This document shows, in pieces, positions 1-8,491 of a DNA stretch of 64,000 bases. The stretch covers positions 181,843-245,842 of the forward strand of contig NZ_JACRSW010000032.1 in NCBI RefSeq assembly GCF_014384965.1, in the 5' to 3' direction. Position 1 is the stretch's first letter. Every line of letters begins with the position of its first letter. Position numbers and translations under genes: made by a program. The DNA comes from Jutongia hominis. Its GTDB lineage: Bacteria; Bacillota; Clostridia; Lachnospirales; Lachnospiraceae. The notes beneath the pieces are model-generated. The model ran no database searches. It was not told the DNA's origin and saw nothing but the letters and a program-made list of their open reading frames with translations.

Positions 1-427
1 AATATGTCACGCGAAACAGATAGTTGTTGTTCTCATATGGCTCTATATAACGGCATGGATAATCATTTTCCCGGTATACCGTTGGTGCAGGCTTTGTATT
101 TGTTTCAAAATAATACCAAAAGATACCTTTTCGCATCCGAACACGAAATGTATCAAAACGTTCTAATACTTTATCTAATGCAAGTTGCAAAACCGCCCCC
201 TGTATTTCTTCTTTTAAAGTAACGGAAATACGATATACATTTGTCATATTCTGCGTTGCGATCGCCGGGAAAAGATTTGCTGTATTATCCAGTTTTTCCC
301 ATTCTATTGTATGATTTCTTCTTTTTTTGGATGTTTTCTTTTCTGTTTCAATCTCTTTCTTTTTCTTCTCTTTTTTCAAAATGTTATGTTCCTCGCTTTC
401 AACTAAAATGAAAACAGTTTTAGTCAT
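1..427 (-). CDS. Acyltransferase/condensation-fold family protein, partial (C-terminus outside window)
   Basis: A reading frame open to the left edge starts at an ATG at 427 behind an AGGAAAGCAG ribosome site. After a very basic Lys/Glu-rich stretch (about residues 17-40) the protein reads EWEKLDNTANLFPAIA, then TNVYRISVTL, RFDTFRVRMRKGIFWYY and NNNYLFRVTY. This is the N-terminal pattern I know from clostridial proteins annotated as alcohol acetyltransferase-like or condensation-domain proteins, which belong to the chloramphenicol-acetyltransferase/condensation superfamily. The HHxxxD active-site motif would lie further on, outside the window, so activity cannot be judged. The charged N-terminal run is unusual and may be a linker. 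Family assignment is from memory of the motif pattern; substrate unknown. Confidence 0.7.
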   Translation of the reverse strand, partial: MTKTVFILVESEEHNILKKEKKKKEIETEKKTSKKRRNHTIEWEKLDNTANLFPAIATQNMTNVYRISVTLKEEIQGAVLQLALDKVLERFDTFRVRMRKGIFWYYFETNTKPAPTVYRENDYPCRYIEPYENNNYLFRVTY

Positions 428-428
428 C

Positions 429-473
429 TGCTTTCCTATACAGAATTTATAAATGATAAAATCTTTAAGCTCC
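429..473. repeat. Decayed copy of the 114-bp palindromic repeat
   Basis: Read on the minus strand, GATTTTATCATTTATAAATT followed by CTGTATAGGAAAGCA matches about 28 of 35 positions of the unit tandemly repeated at 3858-4106. It lies immediately upstream of the start codon of the left-edge gene and supplies part of its ribosome-binding region. Confidence 0.5.
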
Positions 474-689
474 ATTTTTGCCAAATGAGCAATATCCGGA
501 TTTCAAAGTCATTTTTATATTTTATTGTAACAGAAGCATTCTTTAAAATCTACTCCTGTTCTTTTTGATACAAAATAGCATCTATTCTTCCCGGAAACAT
601 TGTATATATTTTTTCAAAAATCAGAATCATTCTCTTTCTTGTCCTATATCTTCCTTATCCTATAAAAAAGATTCTTATATATCTTTCAT

Positions 690-1472
690 ACAGCATCCCC
701 CGAATATGTAATTGTACATGACGGACCGCCTTCCGATAACAGAGCACAGAATTATTATGTAAAATACAAAGATTATATTAAAAATGTAGCATCAAGCGAG
801 ATCTACGCAACATGGCCGCAGGAAACGTTGTATGCCAATATCCTTGCTATTCAGTCTATCACATTAAACCGTGTTTATACCGAATGGTATCGCAATAAAG
901 GAAAAGATTTCACGATCACGTCTTCTACAGCATATGACCAGAAATGGATGGCAGGGCGTAACATTTTTGATAATATTTCGGCTGCTGTGGATACGATCTT
1001 TGCCAATTACATTGCCCGTCCAAATGTCACGCAGCCGCTTTTTACGCAATATTGTGATGGCAAACGTGTTTCCTGCCCAAAATGGATGCGGCAATGGGAA
1101 TCAAAAACATTAGGGGACAATGGATATAATGCTTTAGAAATCTTGCAAAGCTTCTATGGTGACAATATTTATATTGATTCTTCCGAAGAAATATCCGGTG
1201 TTCCGGCATCCTGGCCCGGCGCTGACCTGACAATCGGAAGTACCGGAAGCAAGGTGCGCCAGATGCAGGAACAGCTTAACACAATCTCCAATGCTTACCC
1301 GCTGATTCCAAAGATCAATGCAGACGGTATCTATGGTGAACAAACTGCCGATGCGGTCAAAGTCTTCCAAAAAGTGTTTAAACTGCCACAGACAGGTGTC
1401 GTAGATTATCCAACATGGTATAAGATTTCTGAAATCTTCGTTGGTGTCAGTCGCATCGCAGAACTTGCCTGA
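690..1472 (+). pseudogene. 5'-truncated SpoIID-like / peptidoglycan-binding protein remnant
   Basis: The frame is open from about 666 to the stop at 1472 but has no ATG or GTG and no ribosome site. The first usual start codon is a TTG at 828, in the middle of a conserved block. Translation from about 699 gives PEYVIVHDGPPSDNRAQNYY, then DYIKNVASSEIYATWP and RVYTEWYRNKG. This is the SpoIID-like domain of clostridial proteins that carry about 130 further N-terminal residues. A PG_binding_1 domain follows (DLTIGSTGSKVRQMQEQLN, DGIYGEQTADAVKVFQ), and the C-terminus SRIAELA looks native. The 5' third has therefore been lost while the rest shows no internal stop. I infer a recent deletion; expression from the TTG is possible but unlikely. 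Confidence 0.65.
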
Positions 1473-1620
1473 TGATATCATAATTGCTATCTTTTTCTCT
1501 AGACCATTTTAATAAATCTTACCATCTATATTGACATTTTCTGTATGTTCAACTATTCTGAAAACAATCGGAAAATCCATGTACTCCACAGGGGGTAGGT
1601 GCATTTTCCGACACACCAAA

Positions 1621-1676
1621 GGAAGCGATACCCTGCCCCCATTCCGGGCGGGGTCATCGCTTCCTTTATTTTTTTA
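1621..1676 (+). terminator. Strong rho-independent terminator
   Basis: GGAAGCGAT pairs with ATCGCTTCC, and the inner ACCCTGCCC pairs with GGGCGGGGT with one bulge and one wobble. The hairpin is followed by TTTATTTTTTT. It closes the plus-strand remnant; in the other direction only a short T-tract follows. Confidence 0.85.
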
Positions 1677-1682
1677 TACAAT

Positions 1683-2198
1683 TTACTTATATGCTTTATT
1701 TACTCCATATTGTGCCTGGCTTCGCGTATATCCTTCATAGATCAATTGATTCAGCAATCCACTTCTTGAAAATGAACTGCTTCTTAAATATGCCTTTGCA
1801 CTCTTAACTGCCTGCTTTTTCCAGTTTGCTCCACACTTTTTTACTCCATATGCTGCTTCTTTGCTTGTATAACCTTCATACTTAAGCTGTTTGATCAGTC
1901 CTTTTTTTGAAAAAGAACCGGAACGCAGATATGCTTTTGCACCTTTGACTGCCTGCTTTTTCCATGACGCTCCACAATGATTCACAGCATATTTGGCTTC
2001 TTTGCCCGTATAGCCTTCAAACTTTAACTGCTTGATGAGTCCTTTTTTAGAAAATGCACCAGAAAGCAGATAAAGCTTTGCTGTCCTTGCTGCATTCTGT
2101 TCACCATAACTTGCTGCACTTGCACTGATTGGTTCCATCAATAATAAAGAGCATAATAACATAACAATCGCTACAGAAAAAAATCTTCTCGTTTTCAT
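1683..2198 (-). CDS. Secreted Ltp-family protein with three tandem repeats
   Basis: This 171-residue protein has a Sec signal peptide (basic MKTRR, hydrophobic core to about residue 22, likely cleavage after SASA) and then three copies of a 48-residue unit with the pattern AKxYLxSGxFSKKGLIKQL, YEGYT and ExAxYGVxxCGxxWKKQA. This matches the Ltp (host cell surface-exposed lipoprotein, PF07553) domain. No lipobox with an invariant Cys at the cleavage site is visible, so it is probably secreted rather than lipid-anchored. The founding member, from a Streptococcus thermophilus prophage, blocks phage DNA injection; most chromosomal relatives are uncharacterised. The start is fixed by AGGAGGATTTTTATT before the ATG. 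It stands alone between a pseudogene and a peptidase gene. Confidence 0.85.
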   Translation of the reverse strand: MKTRRFFSVAIVMLLCSLLLMEPISASAASYGEQNAARTAKLYLLSGAFSKKGLIKQLKFEGYTGKEAKYAVNHCGASWKKQAVKGAKAYLRSGSFSKKGLIKQLKYEGYTSKEAAYGVKKCGANWKKQAVKSAKAYLRSSSFSRSGLLNQLIYEGYTRSQAQYGVNKAYK

Positions 2199-2289
2199 AA
2201 TAAAAATCCTCCTACACTTTTCTTCGTATCTTTCCGTTTGCCAATAACATTTTTTACAAAATTAATATCTTCCCCCTTTTTTATAGTGT

Positions 2290-2309
2290 ATGTACTCTCG
2301 GTATCTTCT
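2290..2309. repeat. Copy 1 of the ATGTACTC-ended short element
   Basis: The minus strand reads AGAAGATACCGAGAGTACAT, matching AGAA-N4-CCGARAGTACAT also found at 10802-10843 and 30178-30221. The opposite inverted end is not clear here. It lies between the Ltp gene and the aminopeptidase terminator. Confidence 0.45.
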
Positions 2310-2403
2310 CAAAACGAATTCTTTGGGTCGGATTTCCGATACACTGCTTCCATTTCCTTAAAATACTTTTCATTCCCCCTTCGATTTCATCTAATCGTAT
2401 TAT

Positions 2404-2433
2404 AAAAAAAGAGGTGTCCAATAAAAACACCTC
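2404..2433 (-). terminator. Terminator of the M18 aminopeptidase gene
   Basis: On the minus strand GAGGTGT pairs perfectly with ACACCTC across a 9-base loop and is followed by seven T residues. Confidence 0.85.
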
Positions 2434-2555
2434 GCAATTCGAATTTTTGTTCGTTTTTTTAATAATAAAAGATGGCACAAAAAATAAAAATACAGTACCC
2501 TCATACACCTGTATTTATTTTGATCAGATACATCAATGCGATCACACAGACCTCT

Positions 2556-3827
2556 TTACATCTGAAAAAAACGCGTAAACAACTCAATTCCGCTATCTAA
2601 GTCCCATCTTCCTGCTGTCTCGACAGCCGAATGCATGGCAAGCTGTGCAAAACCGATATCCACCGATGGAATGGATACATGTGCTGTTGAAATATTACCA
2701 AGCGTAGAGCCTCCTGCCAGATCGGAACGATTTAAGAATGTCTGGTAAGGAATGTTATTATCTTTACAAAGTTTGATAAAGAAAGCACTCGAATAGCCAT
2801 CTGTTGTATATTTCTGTGCACCATGATATTTTAAGACAATTCCCCGATTCATCTTAGGGCGGTTTGTCAGATCACATTTTTCCGGATGGTTTGGATGAAG
2901 TGCATGTGCATTATCTGCTGAGAGCAGCAGACTATTGCTATATATACAATATCGCTCCTGTGCATCCAGTCCAAGTGCCATACAAAGCCGTTCTAACGTA
3001 ACTTCTAAAAAGTCAGAATCCGCTCCCTGCTTTGTACCGCTTCCGACTTCTTCATTATCAAAAAATGCACAAAGCGCGATCTTATCCTGTGGCATGGCTC
3101 CTAAAATCCCCTGTAACGCTGCATAAGCACATTGCAAGTCGTCAAGACGAGGAGACAGGATCCATTCTTTGCCTGCTCCAAGAATCGTCCCACTCTGTCT
3201 GACATATAAGAAAAGCTCATCCGAAAGAATCTGCTCTTTTTGGATACCCAGCTCCTTTGCAATAAGATCATATAAAGTCATATCCTCTTCCTGTGTCAAA
3301 ATCGGTAACAGATCCACCTGTGGATTGTAGTTATATCCCTGATTGATCTCGCGATTCATATGGATTGCAAGGTTTGGAATGACTAAAAGATTCCTCTTTA
3401 TATGCAACAATTCGGATACGATCTTTCCGTCTTCTTCGTAAAAGACACGCCCTGCGATCGATAACGGACGGTCAAACCAGCTTGACATAATCATGCCGCC
3501 ATACTTTTCTACATTTAATTTTACATATGCTTTTTCAACGGTAATTTCAGGATTTGCCTTGATCTTAAAAGAAGGGGAATCGGTATGGCTTGCGATCAGA
3601 TGAAAGCCATCCGCCTTTTTATCCGGTATCCGAAAGCAGATCATAGAAGAATCATTTCTTGTCACAAAATAACTCTGCTTCTTCTTAATCTCCCATGTTT
3701 CTCCTTCTTTTAATTCTAAGAAACCATTTGCTAAAAGTGTTTTCTTCATATAGTCTACTGTCTGAAAAGAAACAGGACTTTCCTCTATCATTCGAAAAAG
3801 ACCATCGGTCCAATCTTTTTTCTCCAT
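2556..3827 (-). CDS. apeB: M18 family aminopeptidase
   Basis: A 423-residue cytoplasmic zinc aminopeptidase of the aspartyl-aminopeptidase/DAP2 family (M18), releasing N-terminal residues from peptides. Metal-site motifs of the family are present in order: ASHTDSPSFKIK (His81, Asp83), DNEEVGSGTKQGADS (about 255-270), DLAGGSTLGN and the C-terminal MHSAVETAG. The length is normal for bacterial M18 enzymes and no signal peptide is seen. The start has GAGGAAAAAT upstream. The gene is monocistronic: a terminator follows and a repeat-rich spacer precedes it. The symbol is by family; the preferred N-terminal residue cannot be told from the sequence. Confidence 0.93.
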   Translation of the reverse strand: MEKKDWTDGLFRMIEESPVSFQTVDYMKKTLLANGFLELKEGETWEIKKKQSYFVTRNDSSMICFRIPDKKADGFHLIASHTDSPSFKIKANPEITVEKAYVKLNVEKYGGMIMSSWFDRPLSIAGRVFYEEDGKIVSELLHIKRNLLVIPNLAIHMNREINQGYNYNPQVDLLPILTQEEDMTLYDLIAKELGIQKEQILSDELFLYVRQSGTILGAGKEWILSPRLDDLQCAYAALQGILGAMPQDKIALCAFFDNEEVGSGTKQGADSDFLEVTLERLCMALGLDAQERYCIYSNSLLLSADNAHALHPNHPEKCDLTNRPKMNRGIVLKYHGAQKYTTDGYSSAFFIKLCKDNNIPYQTFLNRSDLAGGSTLGNISTAHVSIPSVDIGFAQLAMHSAVETAGRWDLDSGIELFTRFFQM

Positions 3828-3857
3828 ATTTTTCCTCTTTTCTTTGAAAACTTTTAC

Positions 3858-4106
3858 GAGTTATTACTTCATAAATTCGCAACACAGAAGAGCTTGCTTT
3901 TCTGTGCAGAATTTATGAACGACAAAATCATCAGGCACGAAGTGCGACAAGCATGCAATGCTTGGATTTTGGAGTTATTACTTCATGAATTCGCAACACA
4001 GAAGAGCTTGCTTTTCTGTGCAGAATTTATGAACGACAAAATCATCAAGCACGAAGTGCGACAAGCATGCAATGCTTGGATTTTGGAGTTATTACTTCAT
4101 GAATTC
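3858..4106. repeat. 114-bp tandem repeat, 2.2 copies, palindrome-rich
   Basis: Units begin at 3858, 3972 and 4086 (partial). The full copies differ at only a few bases. Each unit contains three hairpins: a long one pairing CATAAATTC/CACAGAAGAGC with GCTTTTCTGTG/GAATTTATG, then GCAC-GAA-GTGC, then AAGCAT-GCA-ATGCTT. Because 114 is a multiple of three, a frame stays open across it (3894-4145), but there is no ribosome site and the hairpins explain the sequence better than coding does. A decayed copy lies at 429-473. Confidence 0.85.
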
Positions 4107-4433
4107 TATTCAAATTTACAAATGAACTCTTACCACCATTTCTAACAATATATCGGTATCTTGATCTATTCTCTTTTACGGAATAGACAATTGTTCATAA
4201 AGAAGTGTTTTATTTAGCAAAGTGCCAGCTTTGCACATATTTATTTTACACATAGAAAGAATTTTATACAATATCTATTTTATATAAAACCTTTTTTCAA
4301 ACTATGTATAATAGAATCATATTTTATGTAAAATACAGGTAAATATCTATCTATTTGCACAAATCGACTGGTTTTTTTATGCAAAATGACGTAAAATCAT
4401 AAATATAAAAAAGTACAAGAAATGAGGAATACT
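4107..4433 (+). other. AT-rich upstream region of ppx-ppk
   Basis: This gene-free stretch has a perfect small hairpin GCAAAG-N6-CTTTGC near 4218-4235. A good -10 hexamer TATAAT preceded directly by TG lies at 4307-4312 without a convincing -35, and an inverted pair TTTGCA/TGCAAA flanks a T-run at about 4360-4390. I read it as the promoter and 5' leader of ppx-ppk1; the exact start is not determined. Confidence 0.4.
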
Positions 4434-6005
4434 ATGACATATACAACTTTTGCAGCGATTGATATAGGATCACATGAGACAACACTCAAAATATATGAAA
4501 TTTCCAAAAAGAATGGCATCCGTCTTTTAGATCATGTACATCATACTTCCAGACTCGGCTATGAAACATATTCGACACAGCATATCAGCTATCACTCGAT
4601 TGAAAAATTATGTACGATTTTAAACGGCTTTTCAGAAAAAATGAAAGAATATGCGGTTGTAGATTATATGATCATTGCGACAAGTGCTTTAAGAGAAGCC
4701 GATAACAATCTGATCGTATTAGACCAGATCAAACAGCGTACCGGCTTTAAGATCAAGATATTAAGCAATTCCGAGCAACGTTATCTTTGCTATAAAGCAA
4801 TCGCCTTTAGTAAAAATACCTTCCACAAATTGATCCAGAAAGGAACGCTTCTTGTGGATGTCGGTGGTGGAAGTATTCAGTTATCTCTTTTTGATCAAAA
4901 TGCATTGATCTCCACGCAAAATATTCTGCTAGGATCCCTGCGTATCCATGAATATCTTGAAGATTTAAAGAATACAACCGACAACTACCGCAATCTGATC
5001 TATGAATATATCGCGCATGACCTTCATGCTTTTAACAAGATCTTCTTAAAGAATGTAAAAGTTAAAAATATCATTGCAGTAGGAAATCAGCTGGATTCTT
5101 TTATCAAATATTTAACGACACACAACTTTGGAAACACTTCTCCGTTTGATGCTAAAGGAAACAAAAACGATTCTGTCAATCGTGAAGAATACGAAACGTT
5201 TTATCAATCCATTTCTGCTAAATCACCCGAATCATTAAGCAAAGAGATTAATATCAGCTTAGAAAAAGCTTCTCTTTTGCTGCCAACGGCTATGATCTAT
5301 CATAATATTTTTGAAGAGACAAACGCAGAACAGATGTGGCTTTCCAATATTACGATCTGTGACGGTATGGCTGCAGACTTTGCAGAACGCAAAACAAGGA
5401 TTCTGCCGGCACATAGTTTTGCGGATGATATTTTATCCGCTTCCCGTAAGATTGCAGAACGCTATGACTGTGCGACCAGACACACACGCTATATCGAAAA
5501 TATTGCATTAAAAATCTTTGATGCAGTCAAAAAACAAAACAATCTTACCAAACAGGACCGGCTGTTACTACAAATTGCATCAATCCTGCATACCTGTGGT
5601 GCTTTTATCAACCTGAATGACGTTGGTGAAAATTCCTACAAGATTGTTACTTCTACAGAGATCATCGGAATTTCACACAAACAGCGTATGATGGTTGCAA
5701 ATATCATCCGGTATTATACCAGTCATGTACCACATTATGTCAATATGACCGATGCATTTGAAAAAGAAGAATATATTACCATGGTGAAACTAAATGCAAT
5801 CCTGCGACTCGCAGATGCAATGGATAAAAGCCACCGACAGAAATTCAAAAAAATCACGGTATTACATCGTAATAACACGTTGTATGTCACAGGATATACC
5901 TTATATGATATTGCACTTGAACAGGGAACCTTTTGTGCCTGTGGTTCTTTCTTTGAAGAAGTCTTTGGTATCCATCCTATCTTGAAGCAAAAGAAAAAGT
6001 TTTAA
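4434..6005 (+). CDS. ppx: Exopolyphosphatase / Ppx-GppA phosphatase with C-terminal HD-like domain
   Basis: This 523-residue protein has an N-terminal Ppx/GppA actin-like fold (AAIDIGSHETTLKIYE, then LVDVGGGSIQLSLF near residue 140) and a C-terminal HD-like domain III (ILHTCGAFINL, LRLADAMDKSH). The family hydrolyses terminal phosphate from polyphosphate or the pppGpp 5'-phosphate. The polyphosphate kinase gene 82 bp downstream favours the polyphosphate role. I chose the ATG at 4434 because GAGG sits 6 bases before it; an in-frame ATG at 4422 would overlap that ribosome site. The same GAAATGAGGA context precedes ppk1, suggesting matched translation of the pair. Confidence 0.9.
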   Translation: MTYTTFAAIDIGSHETTLKIYEISKKNGIRLLDHVHHTSRLGYETYSTQHISYHSIEKLCTILNGFSEKMKEYAVVDYMIIATSALREADNNLIVLDQIKQRTGFKIKILSNSEQRYLCYKAIAFSKNTFHKLIQKGTLLVDVGGGSIQLSLFDQNALISTQNILLGSLRIHEYLEDLKNTTDNYRNLIYEYIAHDLHAFNKIFLKNVKVKNIIAVGNQLDSFIKYLTTHNFGNTSPFDAKGNKNDSVNREEYETFYQSISAKSPESLSKEINISLEKASLLLPTAMIYHNIFEETNAEQMWLSNITICDGMAADFAERKTRILPAHSFADDILSASRKIAERYDCATRHTRYIENIALKIFDAVKKQNNLTKQDRLLLQIASILHTCGAFINLNDVGENSYKIVTSTEIIGISHKQRMMVANIIRYYTSHVPHYVNMTDAFEKEEYITMVKLNAILRLADAMDKSHRQKFKKITVLHRNNTLYVTGYTLYDIALEQGTFCACGSFFEEVFGIHPILKQKKKF

Positions 6006-6087
6006 TCTTCTTAACCGGCAACCATAACATACTTTGCAAATCTGTGCGTGCCAGTATCAGGATCTGTACGCAGAAATGAGGACGATT

Positions 6088-8310
6088 ATGAGTGAAAAAT
6101 CAAAATATAATAAACCACAATATTTTTACAACCGCGAACTAAGCTGGATTCTTTTTAACTATCGTGTTTTGGAAGAAGCGAAAGACAAAACACTGCCTTT
6201 ACTGGATCGTTTTAAATTTTTGAGTATCACAGCTTCCAATCTTGATGAATTTTTTATGATCCGTGTCGCCTCTTTAAAAGACATGGTTCAGGTAAACTAT
6301 ACCAAGAAAGATATTGCCGGGATGACACCGGGCGAACAGCTTGAAGCGATCAATGAAAAAACGCATGCTTTAGTCAAAGACCAGTATGATACTTATAATA
6401 AAATGCTGCTTCCGGCTTTGAAAAAAGAACATATCACGATCATTGACCATCATGAAGACTTGTCTTTAGAACAGGAACAATATGTTGATCAGTATTTCCG
6501 TTCTGAGGTCTATCCGGTTCTGACACCAATGGCAGTGGATTCGTCACGTCCGTTTCCATTGATCCGCAATAAATCATTAAACATTGGTGCATTGCTCAAA
6601 ACAACACATGAAACTTCGGAGGAAAATCCGAAAAAATTCCGTGATCTGTATATGTCACATAACGGAAAGAAAAAGAAAAAAAATGATGATATTGATTTTG
6701 CAACAGTTCAGGTTCCATCTGTTCTGCCACGTTATGTAGAAATCCCCTCAAATAAGGAAGGGGAAAAAACATTTATCCTGCTTGAACAGATTATTGAGAA
6801 AAACATTGACAAACTTTTTATGAACTATGAAATTCTTTCGGTTTTTCCATATCGTGTCATGAGAAATGCTGACCTGACGATTGAAGAAGATGATGCGGCC
6901 GATCTGTTGATCGAAATTGAAAAGCAGTTAAAGAAAAGACAATGGGGCGAAGCGATCCGTCTGGAAGTAGAAGCCGATATTGATGAAAAACTTTTACAGA
7001 CATTAAAGACAGAACTTCATATCAAAGAATCCGATATCTTTAAGATTCACGGACCATTGGATCTGACGTTTCTTATGAAGTTTTCTTCTCTTCCTGAATA
7101 CGACCATTTACGAAGCAAACCTTACACACCACAGCCGGCAAAATGGCTTCATGGTGATGAGCATATCTTTGACCAGATCAAAGAACATGATATTCTGTTA
7201 CATCATCCATATGAAACATTTGATCCTGTCGTTGACTTTGTCAGACAGGCAGCAAAAGATCCCGATGTACTTGCGATCAAACAGACTCTTTATCGTGTCA
7301 GCAGTCACTCTCCGATCATCGCATCTTTGGCACAGGCAGCCGAGAATGGCAAACAGGTTACGGTATTAGTCGAATTAAAAGCACGTTTTGACGAAGAAAA
7401 TAATATCATCTGGGCAAGAAAGCTTGAGCAGGCAGGCTGTCATGTTATCTATGGCCTTGTTGGTTTAAAGACACATAGTAAGATCACTTTAGTTGTCCGT
7501 AAAGAAGAAGACGGTATCCGTCGTTACGTTCATCTTGGTACCGGTAACTACAATGACAGTACCGCTAAGCTGTATACCGACATGGGACTTTTGACACAGC
7601 AAAAAGCGATCGGTGAAGACGCTACTGCTGTCTTTAATATGCTTTCCGGTTATTCAGAACCGGCTGTCTGGAACAAGTTGATCGTAGCTCCGATCTGGCT
7701 TCGCGATCGCTTTATCCAGTTGATCAAACGAGAACGTGACTTTGCAAAAACAGGGAAGAAAGCATTCATTCAGGCAAAAATGAATTCCCTTTGCGATGCA
7801 GGTATCATTGCAGCCCTTTATGAAGCTTCTGCTGCCGGAGTAAAGATCGACTTAGTAGTCCGTGGTATCTGCTGCTTAAAGACCGGCATACCGGGTATCA
7901 GTGATAATATCACGGTCCGTTCGATCGTAGGCGATTTCTTAGAGCATAGCCGTATCTTTTATTTCCATAATAACGGATTTGAAGAGGTTTACATGGGAAG
8001 CGCTGACTGGATGCCTCGAAACTTAGATAAACGTGTGGAGATCCTTTTCCCTGTAGAAGATGTTTCTTTAAAAGAAGAAGTGATACACATAATGGATATC
8101 CTGCTTCGTGATAATAAAAAAGCAAGAGAGATGCAAGCAGATGGTACCTACAAGCGTGTAGCACGTCGTGGAAAAGAACCTCTGTCTGCTCAGGAATATT
8201 TCTGCGAGGAAGCACTTGCCAACACCAAAAGAAAGCAGCATGCACCACACTCTGCCAGAAAATTCGAACCATTAACCCCACCGGAAGAAAATGATGATTT
8301 TCTTTCTTAA
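6088..8310 (+). CDS. ppk1: Polyphosphate kinase 1
   Basis: A 740-residue PPK1, which reversibly moves the ATP gamma-phosphate onto polyphosphate through a phosphohistidine. It begins with the family hallmark FYNRELSWILFNYRVLEEA and FLSITASNLDEFFMIRV. The autophosphorylated histidine lies in RYVHLGTGNYNDSTAKLYTD (His about 482). The second phospholipase-D-like half contains HPYETFDPVVDF upstream and ends in NLDKRVEILFPV. The ATG at 6088 is chosen over an upstream ATG at 6034 because GAGG lies 6 bases before it and the homologous N-terminus starts here. It is the second gene of the ppx-ppk1 unit, which ends at a shared terminator with lon. Confidence 0.95.
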   Translation: MSEKSKYNKPQYFYNRELSWILFNYRVLEEAKDKTLPLLDRFKFLSITASNLDEFFMIRVASLKDMVQVNYTKKDIAGMTPGEQLEAINEKTHALVKDQYDTYNKMLLPALKKEHITIIDHHEDLSLEQEQYVDQYFRSEVYPVLTPMAVDSSRPFPLIRNKSLNIGALLKTTHETSEENPKKFRDLYMSHNGKKKKKNDDIDFATVQVPSVLPRYVEIPSNKEGEKTFILLEQIIEKNIDKLFMNYEILSVFPYRVMRNADLTIEEDDAADLLIEIEKQLKKRQWGEAIRLEVEADIDEKLLQTLKTELHIKESDIFKIHGPLDLTFLMKFSSLPEYDHLRSKPYTPQPAKWLHGDEHIFDQIKEHDILLHHPYETFDPVVDFVRQAAKDPDVLAIKQTLYRVSSHSPIIASLAQAAENGKQVTVLVELKARFDEENNIIWARKLEQAGCHVIYGLVGLKTHSKITLVVRKEEDGIRRYVHLGTGNYNDSTAKLYTDMGLLTQQKAIGEDATAVFNMLSGYSEPAVWNKLIVAPIWLRDRFIQLIKRERDFAKTGKKAFIQAKMNSLCDAGIIAALYEASAAGVKIDLVVRGICCLKTGIPGISDNITVRSIVGDFLEHSRIFYFHNNGFEEVYMGSADWMPRNLDKRVEILFPVEDVSLKEEVIHIMDILLRDNKKAREMQADGTYKRVARRGKEPLSAQEYFCEEALANTKRKQHAPHSARKFEPLTPPEENDDFLS

Positions 8311-8399
8311 TAAATGATAACGCAGATGCATCCAAACAGCATATAAAATAATTATATAGAATTAAGCAGATAGTATGTCTGTATTAAATCAGCATAAAT

Positions 8400-8491
8400 A
8401 AAAAGTCAGAATGCATTCTAACGGAAACCCCTTTCACTAATCTGCTGTGAATAAGATATTGTATCCGTTATGAAGCACTCTGACTTTTTTA
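8400..8491. terminator. Bidirectional terminator between ppk1 and lon
   Basis: An imperfect inverted repeat of about 25 bp pairs AAAAAGTCAGA and TAACGG on the left with CCGTTA and TCTGACTTTTT on the right. T-tracts lie on both sides. It serves the convergent ppk1 and lon genes, and the lon stop codon is adjacent. Confidence 0.8.

Noticed and set aside
4-222. 72-codon plus-strand frame at the left edge
   Set aside because: The opposite strand carries a recognisable acyltransferase-like protein through the same bases, so this is a shadow.
1683-2198. Lipoprotein assignment for the Ltp-family protein
   Set aside because: The Cys in the signal region is not in a lipobox; the cleavage region SASAAS fits signal peptidase I.
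2281-2508. 75-codon minus-strand frame between the Ltp and aminopeptidase genes
   Set aside because: It runs straight through the perfect terminator hairpin of the aminopeptidase gene and has no ribosome site; its tail is the short repeated element.
3858-4106. CRISPR array
   Set aside because: The repeats are directly adjacent 114-bp units without unique spacers, and no cas genes are nearby.
3894-4145. 83-codon frame with two identical 38-residue halves
   Set aside because: It is an open frame across a 114-bp hairpin repeat; no ribosome site and no protein family likeness.
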